Source: Anaspis maculata
Taxonomy: Eukaryota > Arthropoda > Insecta > Coleoptera > Scraptiidae
Assembly: GCA_949128115.1 (NCBI GenBank)
Contig: OX421961.1
Coordinates: forward strand, 84,923,277-84,987,276
Reading direction: 5' to 3'
DNA: 64,000 nt
The position numbers and the translations under genes were made by a program. The first letter of the stretch is position 1. Every line of letters starts with the position of its first letter. Positions 48,162 to 58,806 of this stretch are shown piece after piece. Below the pieces are notes generated by a model. That model saw only the letters and a program-made list of their open reading frames with translations, did not search any database and was not told the DNA's origin.

Positions 48162-49780
48162 GTCCAGTCAAATTAAGCAAAAATCGGGCCAAACCGGAAA
48201 TAAATTTGGAAGTTGACAAAATTTGGTGGATCGATGCAGAATTCAACGTAGAATAACATACTGAAATTCCAGAAAATTCGAAGGCTTGTATTTTTTTTTA
48301 GGTCCAATAAAAGAACACCATCCTTGAAAGTTTTCGATTTTTTCTGGATAACTTGTAAACTATTACCTTTAGAACACCAATACTCGCAAGGCAAATGTAG
48401 CTTGTTGAATTCTCAAGAGATCAGTACTAAACTCATTACTATCTGATCAATAACCTTTGAGATACAGCGTCTGCCGGAACGCAGTGAAAATTGCTCAAAA
48501 ATTATTTCCGGATTTTACGTAACAATTTGCATAGTGTCAGTTCACGGGTTGTAACGTGGACAGCAAATGTGCGAATTTCAATCTGTTTTACGTGTTTGGG
48601 AAGCCAATTCAACATTCGGTATCACACTTTTGTCTAGAAGTCGCCAACTTCAAAATGGTACTTTTCCTCGACCTTTGAAATCGATACTTGATGTCCCGAA
48701 GAATCCCCAAAAATCGATTTTTTTCATACCATGCTATTGACCTAATTTTTCAAGTAGGGCAAAACTATCCAGGGAATATATGAAGAATTGAATACCAAAA
48801 AAATAACATGTAACGGAATCTTTTTCCCAGTGATGGTTCCTGAGTTATATGGATTGAAAGACTACAACAATCTACTTGGAAGAAAGATAGGTAGTTCGGA
48901 CACTAACTGCTAAATACTGTACGGACCTTGCATTTGATGATGCAAAATGCCCCTTAGCAGACGTATTGAATATACTTATGTACTTTCCACGTCTGCCAAG
49001 TGACATCTTACACCTCAAATGCAAGGTCCGTACAGTATTCAGCAGTTAGTGTCGGACCACCCAGTTTTTTGTCCAAATAGGTCGTTTCAGTCTTTCAACT
49101 CATAAAACTCTGGAACCATTACTGGGAAAAAGAATCCGGAACATGTTGTTTTTTTGGTATTCAATTCTTTATATATTCCCTGGATGATTTTGCTCTACTC
49201 GAAAAATTGGGCAAATGGCATGCTATGAAAAAAATCGATTTTTGGGGATTCTTCGGGTAATCAAGTATCAATTTCAGAGGTCGAGGAAAAGTACCATTTT
49301 GGAGTTGACGACTTCTAGACAAAAATGTGATACCAAAGGTTGAATTGGCTTTCCAAAAATATAAAACACAATAAAATCCGCACATCTGCTGTCCACGTTA
49401 CAGCCCCTGAACTGACATTATGCAAATTGTTACGTAAAATCCGGAAATAAATTTTGAGTAATTTTCACTGCGTCTTAGCAGACGCTGTATCTCAGAGGCT
49501 ATTGACCATAGAGTAATAAATCTAGTACTGATCTCTTGAGAATTTAACGGGCTACATTTGCTTTGCTGGTCTTTGTGTTCTAAAGGTGATAGTTTACAAG
49601 TTATTCAGAAAAAACCGAAAATTTCCAAGGATGGCGCTCTTTTATTGGCCCTAGAAAAAAAGCCAAGCCTTGGAATTTTTGGGAATTTCAGTATGTTGTT
49701 CCACGTTAAATTCCGCATCGATCCACTAAATTTTGTCAACTTCCGAATTTATTTCCGGTTAAAACCTATTTTGACTGGAC
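48162..49780. mobile_element. Long inverted repeat (1.6 kb) in a Serrate intron
   Basis: The ends GTCCAGTCAAA are inverted at 48162 and 49780, with TA outside each. The arms are about 780 bp and roughly 85-90 percent alike by eye. Examples are AACCGGAAATAAATTTGGAA near 48193 with its inverse near 49740, and GCAGCAAATGTG-type and GTCGAGGAAAAG blocks in both arms. The centre lies near 48975, around GCAGACGTATTGAATATAC. No ORF beyond mirrored fragments. The transcript of this intron would fold into a hairpin of several hundred base pairs. Confidence 0.9.
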
Positions 49781-49804
49781 TATTAGGCTCCTAATCTAAA
49801 CATA

Positions 49805-50123
49805 CCGTGTGTTTTTCGAAAACCGCACCAGCCTATAATTTTTTTCCTATGGAATATATCGATTTGAAATTTTTATGGGGTATTTGGGACTACTTTTGCT
49901 ATTTGTTGCGTTGATCATAAAGCTGCTCTCACTTCCGGAAGTAACCGGAAGTGACATCAACTTTTGATTTTCAAATGGAACAGCCTGTATATTTTTTGAT
50001 ATTTGGATAGAGTTTTTTCTTTATTGACACGGTGGTCTTGAAAATTCTCTATGATGAAAAATGACGATTTTATAGGGGTAGGAAAAATATTATAGGCTCG
50101 TGCGGTTTTCGAAAAACACACGG
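49805..50123. mobile_element. MITE next to the DSL-exon acceptor
   Basis: The left end CCGTGTGTTTTTCGAAAACC is a near-perfect inverse of the right end, continuing through the GCAC and AGCCTATAATTTTTTTCCT blocks, with TA on both sides. Total 319 bp. It ends 56 nt before the exon at 50180. The remaining 56 nt hold the likely branch region and the TTTCATTTCAG acceptor, so splicing signals appear intact. Confidence 0.87.
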
Positions 50124-50179
50124 TATAAAAATTGACCACATTCAAGGTTCTGTTTATAATAAACTACGTTTCATTTCAG

Positions 50180-50434
50180 CTACCAATGTTATCGTAGAAG
50201 AAGCAACTTATTCAGGAATAATCGACCCCAGTGCGGAATGGCACACTCTGAACCATCGAGGACTTCGATCCCGCCTCACGTACAGGGTGCGAGTAAAATG
50301 TGATATCCATTACTACAACGCTACGTGTACAAAATTTTGCCGACCTCGAGATGACAAATTCGGACACTACATCTGCGACGCCAATGGTGACAAAGAATGC
50401 ATAGAAGGTTGGAAGGGAGCCACATGTGATTTTG
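50180..50434 (+). CDS. Ser: Serrate exon: DSL domain
   Basis: A 255-bp exon from acceptor TTTCATTTCAG to donor GTAGGT. After the link EEATYSGIID it contains the DSL domain: WHTLNH, LTYRVRVKCDIHYYNATC, TKFCRPRDDKFGHYIC and CIEGWKGATCDF. All six DSL cysteines are present. The FCRPRDD-FGHY loop is the part that contacts Notch EGF-11 in the family. NAT inside the domain is a possible N-glycosylation site. The exon enters in phase 1 (codon completed by CT) and leaves one base (G). Length and content are normal for Serrate/Jagged. This exon gives the most certain identification in the window. Confidence 0.97.
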
Positions 50435-50488
50435 GTAGGTTAACAGAATAATCATTTGTCGGAGTTGTTTCTTTATGATATTTTTCAG

Positions 50489-50549
50489 CCGTCTGCAAAC
50501 CTGGATGTCATCCGGTCCACGGCAAATGCGACTATCCTGGAGAATGCAA
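50489..50549 (+). CDS. Ser: Serrate exon: first part of EGF-1
   Basis: A 61-bp exon after an intron of only 54 bp (50435-50488). Bounded by TTTTTCAG and GTGAGT. With the base carried over, it reads AVCKPGCHPVHGKCDYPGEC and ends two bases into the next codon (AA). This is the first EGF-like repeat, which packs against DSL. The words PGCHPVHGKCD are characteristic of Serrate/Jagged EGF-1 rather than Delta. Confidence 0.95.
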
Positions 50550-51739
50550 GTGAGTAACTATCAACTGGCGCACAACCCTTGATTTGTGAAGTAGTTAATA
50601 GACGAAGAAGTCAATGACTTGGAAAAAAAGTGCATCAATCTGACGTAGATCATTTCCGCCAGATTTCTCACGTAAACTGAATATAAATCGCAATCTAAGT
50701 TAGGTTATACCTGCTCCATTCTCTATCCCATTCCTAAATCTGATTTATTTCTTCAATAATTGACGTGTATCTTCTTTATGTTCGACGCAATTTATCCGAC
50801 AATTGATATAGTTTAATCTATGGTCGTAGACTGGCTTTTTGTTGGATACAAAGAACATGCCCCGGAGAAGCTTGACTGCCATAAACTACGTGAGTTACGT
50901 GATTCCGTAATGTCACACAAATGCTTCCTGCTAGTCATCATTACGCATCATCTGAATTTCTTCAACGACATCGTTATAATAATCTATCGTCGTCGTGCAG
51001 GCCAGATTATTGTCCTTTAATTAAATTGTTACTTGTATATTTAATATGGGGCAGGGGCTTTTAGTGATTATTTAGATTGGAGTATCCGACTCATTTCGTT
51101 TTACAGCTCCAAGCACCAAGCATTACTTGTGCACTACTTTTTTTCACGCAAAACCCTCATCATCCGGTTTGTGTATTATTAAAGACTACTCGAAGTACCC
51201 AGGTAGGTAGGTAATTATTTTCTTTTGCTCGAAAAATGCACCGGGTTTGTTGATCGTCACAAGGCAGTTTTTCAAATGCAACTGAATCCGAGATACGGAT
51301 TCAATCTCTATTGAACGTTCATACTTGTTTTCTTTCGCAATATGTATATCTAATGTCCACCTATACCGATATGCTCTCAGAATTATTAACTTCTGTTATA
51401 TTAGCAGGTCTACGCCTGTTGCTTTCTTTTGTAATTAATGCTGTGGGATGGATGGGCAGCTCACGGTTTTCGATAATATCTAAATATGGTTTATACTGAC
51501 ATCAATGCGAGAAGCGGAGTTATTATAAAGCCAAGGCGTATGCTGAGAAATACCGTTGTGTAAATGCACAGTACAAGGTAAAAATCGCTCATTTCAAAAT
51601 AGGTAGGTATACCTACTTATAGCTAGGTAGGTAAAGTATAGAGGGATCCTTTCAACATTGAAAATCAGCTCCTTGTTTTTGCGATTTTTTCAGTCATCAC
51701 TATATTCTGCAAAGGGTGTTCCATTAGCAAATCGATATA
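50550..51739 (+). other. Serrate intron, part before the inverted repeat
   Basis: Intron sequence from donor 50550. No repeat or exon recognised before about 51740. Confidence 0.65.
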
Positions 51740-52400
51740 ACTTGAGGGACGAGGCTCTGTGTCATTTGAGCGAAGGATAAAACAGCGCAAAACAAAATAG
51801 CGCGGCGCAGAAGAGCTAAACAGCACAATTGAACTATACTGCGGCTACCTCTTTTTCAGATTTCCACCTTATTTTTAGACCCGCCTGATGAGATGATTGT
51901 TGACTTGGGTTTCTTTCTTATTTTAAGATCAACCCACTAGTTGGGGAGTTGGTTTTTGACTCAGGTTTCCTCCTTTTTTTCAGACCCACCTAAGGAGTCA
52001 AGTTTTGACTCAGGTTTCGTCGTTCTTTTCAGACCCATAGAAAAGCCATATAAGGCACTAGACATTTTAGCGGGTCTAAAAAGAAGGAGAAACCTCAGTC
52101 AAAACCCAACGCCTTCACTAGACTAGTGGGTCTGTGAAGAAAAAGAAAACCTTAGTCAAAACTTAACCTCTTAGGTGGGTCTGAAAAAAAGGAGGAAACT
52201 CAAGTCAGAATAATATGTCCTATCTGGTGGCTCTAAAAATCAGATGGAAAACTTGAGGAATGTATGTATGTATCCGCTGTGTTTTATAATTGCGCCGTTT
52301 TTTGTCTCTGCGCTATTATAGCCTGTTTTGTCCTCCGCTGTTGTGTTTGCGCTGTTTTATCCTGCGCTTGAATACAGCGCCAGCTTGCGGGTAAGTCGAG
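51740..52400. repeat. Inverted repeat with three tandem subunits per arm
   Basis: The outer arms hold several GCGCTGTTTTATCC / GGATAAAACAGCGC words (about 51775-51830 and 52280-52375). The inner arms hold three forward copies of a roughly 70-bp unit containing TTGACTCAGGTTTCCTCC and CAGACCCACC (51880-52030). Three inverted copies (GGTGGGTCTG, GGAGGAAACTCAAGTCA) follow at 52070-52240. The centre is near 52050. Non-coding; lies in the 3097-bp intron between the two EGF-1 exons. Exact ends not resolved. Confidence 0.8.
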
Positions 52401-52578
52401 TTCTTCAAGGCGGATCAGGCTCTGGCTCTGAAATTTAATCTTCTCCATCGTCCTCTCTTTCGGAGATACAGTGATTCATATTACATTTTTGATGAGCCAT
52501 ATCTTCCAAACGGTTGATAGAATCAGTTGAAACTTGGCCGATATAAAGTTTTCAAACAAGTTTAGTTTATTCAACAGT

Positions 52579-52750
52579 AATATCACAAGTGCTTAGATTT
52601 TCACGATAATTTTGGTCAGGCGATCGCGAGTGCTGATTGTAGCGATAAATGCCCGACTCCGTAGGAGGAGGGCATTTATCCAGGGACAATCAGCCCGAGG
52701 TAAACGCCTGGCCAAAATTATCTGGGAAAATCTCGAGCACGAGTGATATT
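52579..52750. mobile_element. Palindromic MITE
   Basis: AATATCACAAGTGCTTAGAT at the left is matched by the inverse at the right (ATCTCGAGCACGAGTGATATT). Inner arms GATAATTTTGG, GTGCTGATTGT and GATAAATGCCC pair with GGCATTTATC, ACAATCAGC and CCAAAATTATC. 172 bp with a central CGACTCCGTAGGAGGAGG. Non-coding, intronic. Confidence 0.85.
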
Positions 52751-53646
52751 TTGAAGATTATTACATAAAAGAAGTCCAAAGTGACAGCTGTCAGATTTTG
52801 TTGTTTACATGAATTTTATTCCGTTGCTATTGACAGTGGGATTTAGATAAGTGAATATTATCCTTGTAGGTCTAATAATCAAGGGCGTTGTATGTAATAA
52901 TCAAACCAATTTCGCACACTTACGTTGTCAAAGCCGACTATGTGTATAGGTACTAGTTGGGGTCTTTTAGCCATCAGTAATTTAAATATCCGCCGTAATT
53001 CTGAATTTTTGTTACGGTCAGCGATCGTGCTTCGCACAGACGCCATTCTTTGTGCGAGCTGTCCGTGAAATTCTTATTGCCTTTTCTTGAAGTTACAGCG
53101 GAAAATGAGCCAGTTTTTTCTTGCTGTTCCAAGTAGTATTTCACTTTGTACCAACTTTGCATTTTGTACCTACTTCCGTCGTCCAGGTTGGAAGGTGGAT
53201 GAGAGTAGCATGCATTATAAAGGTGTGTTAATAACTCTGTTGGAAATGCGCCTCTTGTGGTGCCTAGGTGCAAATTTGTCACGGCTCGCACCACAATAAA
53301 ATCATTACTCGTTATATTATGGTTGAGAACGGCGGAAAACATTTTTCTTTCGATTATTTTTCTGAGAATCTGAAGTTGCCAGAGCATACCAACAACGAAG
53401 AAAAAACGTAACACGTAACACAATTAGGATTGTTTTTGGCGGCAGTTTACACGCTGCTCTCCCCGATTTGTTTCGGTTTAAAATAAGAACCGTGTCTAAG
53501 AACATTGCTTTTGTCCTGCCACGGATATTACCTTTGCCTATTGTGTCGCGTTTTTGATTATTATTTTACACCTGTGTGAGTTCCATGAGATTTATTAGTT
53601 TTTAGCCATGCACGTGTTTTAATAAATGTAAAAAAAATGTCCACAG
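52751..53646 (+). other. Serrate intron, part before the EGF-1/EGF-2 exon
   Basis: Ends in TGTCCACAG before 53647. A minus-strand frame of 149 codons at 52974-53423 has no family signature and lies opposite to the gene. Treated as intron. Confidence 0.6.
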
Positions 53647-53780
53647 TTGCCGGCCTGGATGGAGAGGAGATTTCTGCGATCAGTGTGAACCGTACCCAGG
53701 ATGCAAGCATGGATATTGCAATGGATCATCGTGGCAGTGTATATGCGACACGAATTGGGGAGGAATCCTCTGCGATCAAG
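53647..53780 (+). CDS. Ser: Serrate exon: end of EGF-1 and EGF-2
   Basis: A 134-bp exon, acceptor TGTCCACAG, donor GTATAT. It completes the split Asn codon, then reads [13 protein letters not shown] (end of EGF-1) and [31 protein letters not shown] (EGF-2). EGF-1 and EGF-2 of this family are short, atypical EGF repeats (the DOS motif region) that act with DSL in binding Notch. NGS is a possible N-glycosylation site, found at the same place in Drosophila Serrate. Leaves one base (G) for the next exon. A frame starting at the ATG at 53637 is out of register and should be ignored. Confidence 0.96.
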
Positions 53781-55396
53781 GTATATACAGATTATGTGTC
53801 ACTGATATATTTATATATAAAAAAAGATCCCTGCACATGTTAGAACCCCCACGCAATTAGGAAAATGCTTTTGAAAGGGTTGGACTAATCTCATAAAAAA
53901 ACGTTCAATTGCTATTTAGAGATACATTGTGCGAAAGACTCATAAGGGAACAGAGGCATATCATCAATCCAAATTGCATTATGATCAAGTGCACCATTAT
54001 CGCGGGTCACCATCCGGAACGACCATTTACATACACGAGGATCCCTTTGGAGTTACACCGCATTCGCCCTCTGTTTAATACACTGTTGCTCCATTTTTTT
54101 ACGATCCTGATGAATAGACGCTAGGTCCCTTCAGGACACTTTGAGAGTTTTTTATGAATTTTACGCGCAGCAGTTGTGCAAGTGCAGTGTCGAAGACTGC
54201 ATCTGTTAGGTTCCCACTCGTTTTTTATTCACGTATAATACCCCCGCTCACTGATTTCAACAAACTATCTGGCTTATTAAGATGTATCGTTGACTTTATT
54301 CCTTTTTGTTCTGTTATACATTGTATATTTCCCTCAATATGCAATAAACAATTTCATATTCCATTGATGAAACGTCCTGTTATTATGTCACAGAAAGGAT
54401 GCCATTGTCAAACCAAGTTCTTTGATAATAATGAATAGAAGATTAAAATGCTCTGCATTAAAGATAAAAGCTTTTAGGGTTCTTTCGAGGGTTCTTTGCT
54501 CCCGTCGGCGCTGCATTTATCTTGAAACACCGCTGCATAAAAAGAGTTAACTTGTAGGTAGGTAGGTAGGTATGTATGCAGCATCTTGCATATTCAAACA
54601 CTTAATGCACCCATATTCAATTCACTCTGGAGGTTTGTTCCGAACGTATCCGGTGGGGATTATCAGTCCGGAGGAGCCACGGGCGCACCTGTGCCAGAAT
54701 CCCACGGTGTTTTAATTTTAAACTATACTCCAGCAGCAACTAACATCCACAACACCCAGAATCATGAATGTGTCCGCGCTCTTTAACAGCTTTACATTTT
54801 TAAGTAAGCTGCTTTAAATTAGTTTATCGCTACTTTTGTACTCGCATACTAATGCGCTCATTATGCTGAGGAATAGGAAGCTCGGCGACATGGAAGAACG
54901 AAACTAATACATGTGTTCCAGAAGGCGTAGACCTGCAAATATTAACCAGCACCTTGTGAAGCCCAAAAACCTTGTTATTGTTGGGTTTCGTTCGGTTCTC
55001 ATGGTGGTACGCGTGTGTGAATAATAAAACGTTGTTTGTTGAATGTATCAATCGCCGGGGTGCTATTGTAGTTATTGTGGCAACCCGTGGTCTCATTCAT
55101 GGTGATGGACGTTATGATTGAGGGATCCTGTATCAATCCTCCTGAGACGTTTTTTTATTATTATTATTATCAGGAACGCATCTGCCATTCAGGAAAATAC
55201 AGTCTCGGTTCAGCTTTGATCAGAAGTATCACTACTAGTACCTACTACACTACTAAGTAATAAATATTACTGTGTTTCATGGATTAGTTATGGACGAACG
55301 TCATAAGTTTGTTCTTGAATGATTGCTCGGCGTTGATAAGGCTGTAGGACACGGCAGACCTGCCGGGCTCTTTGGTTTTTAAAGCTATCCTGAATA
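53781..55396 (+). other. Serrate intron, part before the inverted repeat
   Basis: Intron DNA. Contains a TAGG microsatellite at about 54555-54572 and a (TTA)n tract at about 55144-55170. No exon required by phase or homology. Confidence 0.65.
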
Positions 55397-57792
55397 GGCC
55401 AGTCAACCTGGCTCAAAAAGTGTCTTATATTTACAAAACGTATACTCTGGCTGAATTTTCGCATACACCTAGGGAATCCCCCACAGAGCCTCGAACCGCG
55501 AAAATCCACCTAAATTTCCTTGAGCTTTCCGAGATAAGGGTGTTTCTCTATATCTCGGTTGCTATTGGTTGGATTCCGATTTTCTTTTTTTTTGAGATGT
55601 TCGGATAAATATTTGGAACAAGTTGTGTTCAGAACTTTTCAATAACTTGTCGAGAAAAAGTGCCAGAAGCCGAAAACCGTCGTTTTTTTTACAATTTTCT
55701 ATCTGCTTTTCTATGATAGTCATGGAAAAAATTCCCAACAAAAGTTGTAGCTCCTGTAAGTCCCTACAAGTTTCAACCAAAAAATTTTTTGTGTCGTGAA
55801 AATTACCCACCCCAGAGGGCGCTAAGTCAACCTCGTTTGGAAAATATTTCCAGGTGTAGGAGGCATCGATTCCAACTCCATCGTGTGGGGATCTAAAGGC
55901 CAAGTTTTCATTTATGTTCGTACTAACTTCACTAATAATTGATGAATAACAAAACCTTTGTACAGGGTGACTTTTTTGAAAAGGACCCACCCCCGCTATT
56001 TCGCTGCAAAAATTTTTCCTGGAAAAACCGGAACAGGTCGATTTTTATTTCGAGAGGGATATCTAAGACACGTGATGACAAATTTTTATCTTCAACCCTT
56101 CGCCCCCACCTCACCCTATTTTAAAATTTCAAACGGCATCACCTACCTTGTGATACATCAAATTGAACGTAATAAAATTCCCTTTCTGTCAAACATATTT
56201 TTAATTGTCTCGAATCACCCCTCCAACCCCTTTCAAAATTCTCTCATTGTTAATGCAGGAAAGTTTCTCCCTCATCATTACGTAACTCACGATTCTTGAG
56301 TATCAGATTTTCCAGTAAAAACAGGTCGATTTTTATTTTGAAGGAAACATCTAAGACACCTATAGCCAAATTTTTATCTTCAACCTCTTCGCCCCCACTC
56401 TACCCTTCTTTCAAATGGCATTATCTATCTTGTGATTCTTGTGATAAAGAGAATAAAATTTTCATCCTGCGAAAAATTGTTTCAAATATTCTAAACCACC
56501 CCCTACTCCTCTACACATTGTTGGAGATAAAAATTTGGCAATACTTGTCCTGAATGTCCCATCCGAAATAGAAGTCGACCTATTTTTGCTGGAAAGTCTA
56601 TTTCTCAATAATTGGAAGTTGATAAGAGAAAGAACTTTCCTTTAATTTATAAACAAAGATCATTTTGAGAAGGGTGGAAAGTGACATGATAAAAACTTTT
56701 CAGACTTGTTTGAACTTGTTTGACAGAAAAACTATTTTATTACCTTCATTTTGATGTATCACGTATAGGTAAGCTATTTGGAATTTCAAAGTCCAGGCGA
56801 GGGGGTTGAAGATAAAGATTTGACAATACGTGTTCTAGGTGTCCCCTTCGAAATAAAAATCGACATGTTTTTACTGGAAAATCTGATACTCAAGAATCGG
56901 GAGTTAGGTAATGAGGGAGAAACTTTCCTGCATTAACAATGAGAGAATTTTAAAAGGGGTTGGAGAGGTGATTCGAGAAAATTTTAAATATGTTTGACAG
57001 AAAAGGAATATTATTACCTTCAATTTGATATATCACAAGGTAGGTGATGCCATTTGAAATTTCAAAATAGGGTGGGGTAGGGGCGAAGGGTTGAAGATGA
57101 AAATTTGTCATCACTTGTCCTAGATATCCCTCTAGAAATAAAAATCGACCTGTTCCGGTTTTTTCAGGAAAAATTTGTGCAGCGAAAAATCGGGGGTGGG
57201 TCCTTTTCAAAAAAGTCACCCTGTACAAAGGTTTTGTTATTCATCAATTATAAGTAAAGTTAGTACGAACATAAATGAGAATTTGGCCTTTAGATCCCCA
57301 CACGATGGAGTTGGAATCGATGCCCCCTACACCTAGAAATATTTTCCAAACGAGGTTGACTTTAGCGCCCTCTGGGATGGGTAATTTTCGCGATACAAAA
57401 AAATTTTCGGTTGAAACTTGTAGGGACTTACAGGAGCTACAACTTTTGTTGCGAATTTTTTCCATAACTATCGTAGAAAAGCAGATAGAAAATTGTTAGA
57501 AAACCACCCCCTAAAAAACGTCGGTTTTTGGCTTCTGGCACTTTTCCTCGACAAGTTATTGAAAAGTTCTGAACATAACTTGTTCCAAATATTTTTCCGA
57601 ACATTTAAAAAAAAGAAAATCGAAATCCAACCAATAGCAACCGAGATATAGAAAAACACCCTTACCTCGGAAAGCTCAAGGACATTTTGGTGGATTTTCG
57701 CGGTTCGGGGCTCTGTGGGGGATTCCCTAGGTGTATGCAAAAATTCAGCCAGAGTATACGTTTTGCCATTCCAAATTCCCTATTGACTGGCC
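55397..57792. mobile_element. 2.4-kb foldback element with tandem subunits in each arm
   Basis: The ends GGCCAGTCAA are inverted at 55397 and 57792, with TA outside both. The arms are about 1.1 kb, for example AACGTATACTCTGGCTGAAT near 55436 with its inverse near 57745, and CCATCGTGTGGGGATCTAAA near 55878 with its inverse near 57290. Within each arm a subunit containing GTCGATTTTTATTT and TTTTTATCTTCAACC occurs at least twice, about 285 bp apart (near 56037 and 56322 at the left). The apparent ORFs of 60-142 codons on both strands are mirror images of one another and not genes. Confidence 0.9.
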
Positions 57793-58572
57793 TAGAAGTA
57801 ATGCAAAGTTTTGAATAGTTATAATCACTGGTGGTTCGGAATACTGATACAAGTGGCAAGTCACCTCACTGGGCTGTTGAAGCTTCGAATAAAACTGATT
57901 TCAAAGCGAAATATCTACGGCTGTGTGCCACAGGACGGCTTCTTTCGCTCTCATTTCATCCAAAAGCAAAATTTTTAAATCTAATCATGTACCTACCTAC
58001 CTTAAAGTCTCCCGCACAGGGTCTTTTGTATTGAAATCCCGCTTTCGGAAAAGATCAAAGTGAAAAAATCAACAGATTCTGTGGCAGATACACAGTCGAG
58101 GACATTTTGACTTACGTTGTTTTATTATTTTCAGTGTGGAGTTCACTTCTATTCTACAACTGGATCTATCAGTTTTCAGCTTTTAACACTGAAATTGTCA
58201 CATCTCATCTGCCTGTTATTCATTAGTGTCTATGGTAAAGCGGATCGATGTTTTTAGGATATAATTTTTCAAATAATAATATAAGTACCTGCTAATATTA
58301 GCGACCATCAAGTATTTACACATTTTAACATAGTATTAATAAGCAGAAGATTTGAGCAATACCTATTTGGAGCTAAAAATACCCGATGCCCTGTTTGTGC
58401 CTTGGTAATTTATTTTTGGTAATTTAGTGCTGTCGATCACATGATATATTTTACTATTAACTTTCCACTACTAACTGAGCGTTTACTTTAGAGCTTCCTA
58501 ATTGGAAATTATTCCACCTACTGCCATCACCTTTGGCTGGCTTTTTTTCACTGCATTTTTGATGTATTCCAG
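57793..58572 (+). other. Serrate intron, part before the EGF-3/EGF-4 exon
   Basis: Ends GTATTCCAG before 58573. An acceptor-like TTATTTTCAG at 58134 is not used by the alignment. Confidence 0.65.
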
Positions 58573-58806
58573 ATTTGAATTATTGCGGGACCCATGAACC
58601 TTGCCTGAACAGCGGAACCTGCGAGAACACCGCACCAGACAACTACTTGTGCACATGTCCTGAGGGCTTTTCCGGAACCAACTGCGAAGTCGTCGATAAT
58701 CCGTGCGCTCCGGCACCTTGTCTCAACGGGGGCACTTGTCTAGAAGCCGGGGGGTCGTTCAGCTGTGAATGCGGCCCTGGATGGACGGGACCCACCTGTA
58801 ATGTCG
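58573..58806 (+). CDS. Ser: Serrate exon: EGF-3 and EGF-4
   Basis: A 234-bp exon, acceptor GTATTCCAG, donor GTAAGT at 58807. The carried G gives Asp, then [27 protein letters not shown] and [14 protein letters not shown] (EGF-3), followed by [35 protein letters not shown] and NV (EGF-4). Each repeat has six cysteines. CLNSGTC and CLNGGTC fit the O-fucosylation consensus C-x4-(S/T)-C. EGF-4 is of ordinary length; Drosophila Serrate has a long insertion in this repeat, which is absent here. The exon leaves one base for the next exon. The open frame continues past the donor by chance to 59069 and should not be included. Confidence 0.97.

Larger units (their letters stand above)
45572..58806 (+). 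other. Ser: Serrate/Jagged-like Notch ligand gene, visible span
   Basis: Five exons (45572-45626, 50180-50434, 50489-50549, 53647-53780, 58573-58806) join into one open frame of about 246 codons. In order they cover the end of MNNL, the DSL domain and EGF repeats 1-4. Serrate/Jagged proteins are type I membrane ligands that bind Notch on neighbouring cells through MNNL, DSL and the first EGF repeats. The order of domains and the words [37 protein letters not shown] and NTAP in EGF-3 favour Serrate/Jagged over Delta. Introns are 4553, 54, 3097 and 4792 bp. The signal peptide, most of MNNL, the later EGF repeats, the cysteine-rich region and the transmembrane and intracellular parts are outside what I can see. 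No lesion appears in these exons. Confidence 0.95.

Noticed and set aside
52974..53423. 149-codon frame on the minus strand inside a Serrate intron
   Set aside because: No recognisable domain, no splice context and opposite to the gene; probably chance.
55562..57499. Several frames of 60-142 codons on both strands
   Set aside because: They are mirror images within the arms of one foldback element.
58136..58248. Acceptor-like TTATTTTCAG followed by an open stretch and GGTAAAG in the Serrate intron
   Set aside because: In the phase set by the preceding exon it meets a stop, and the EGF-2 to EGF-3 sequence is continuous without it.
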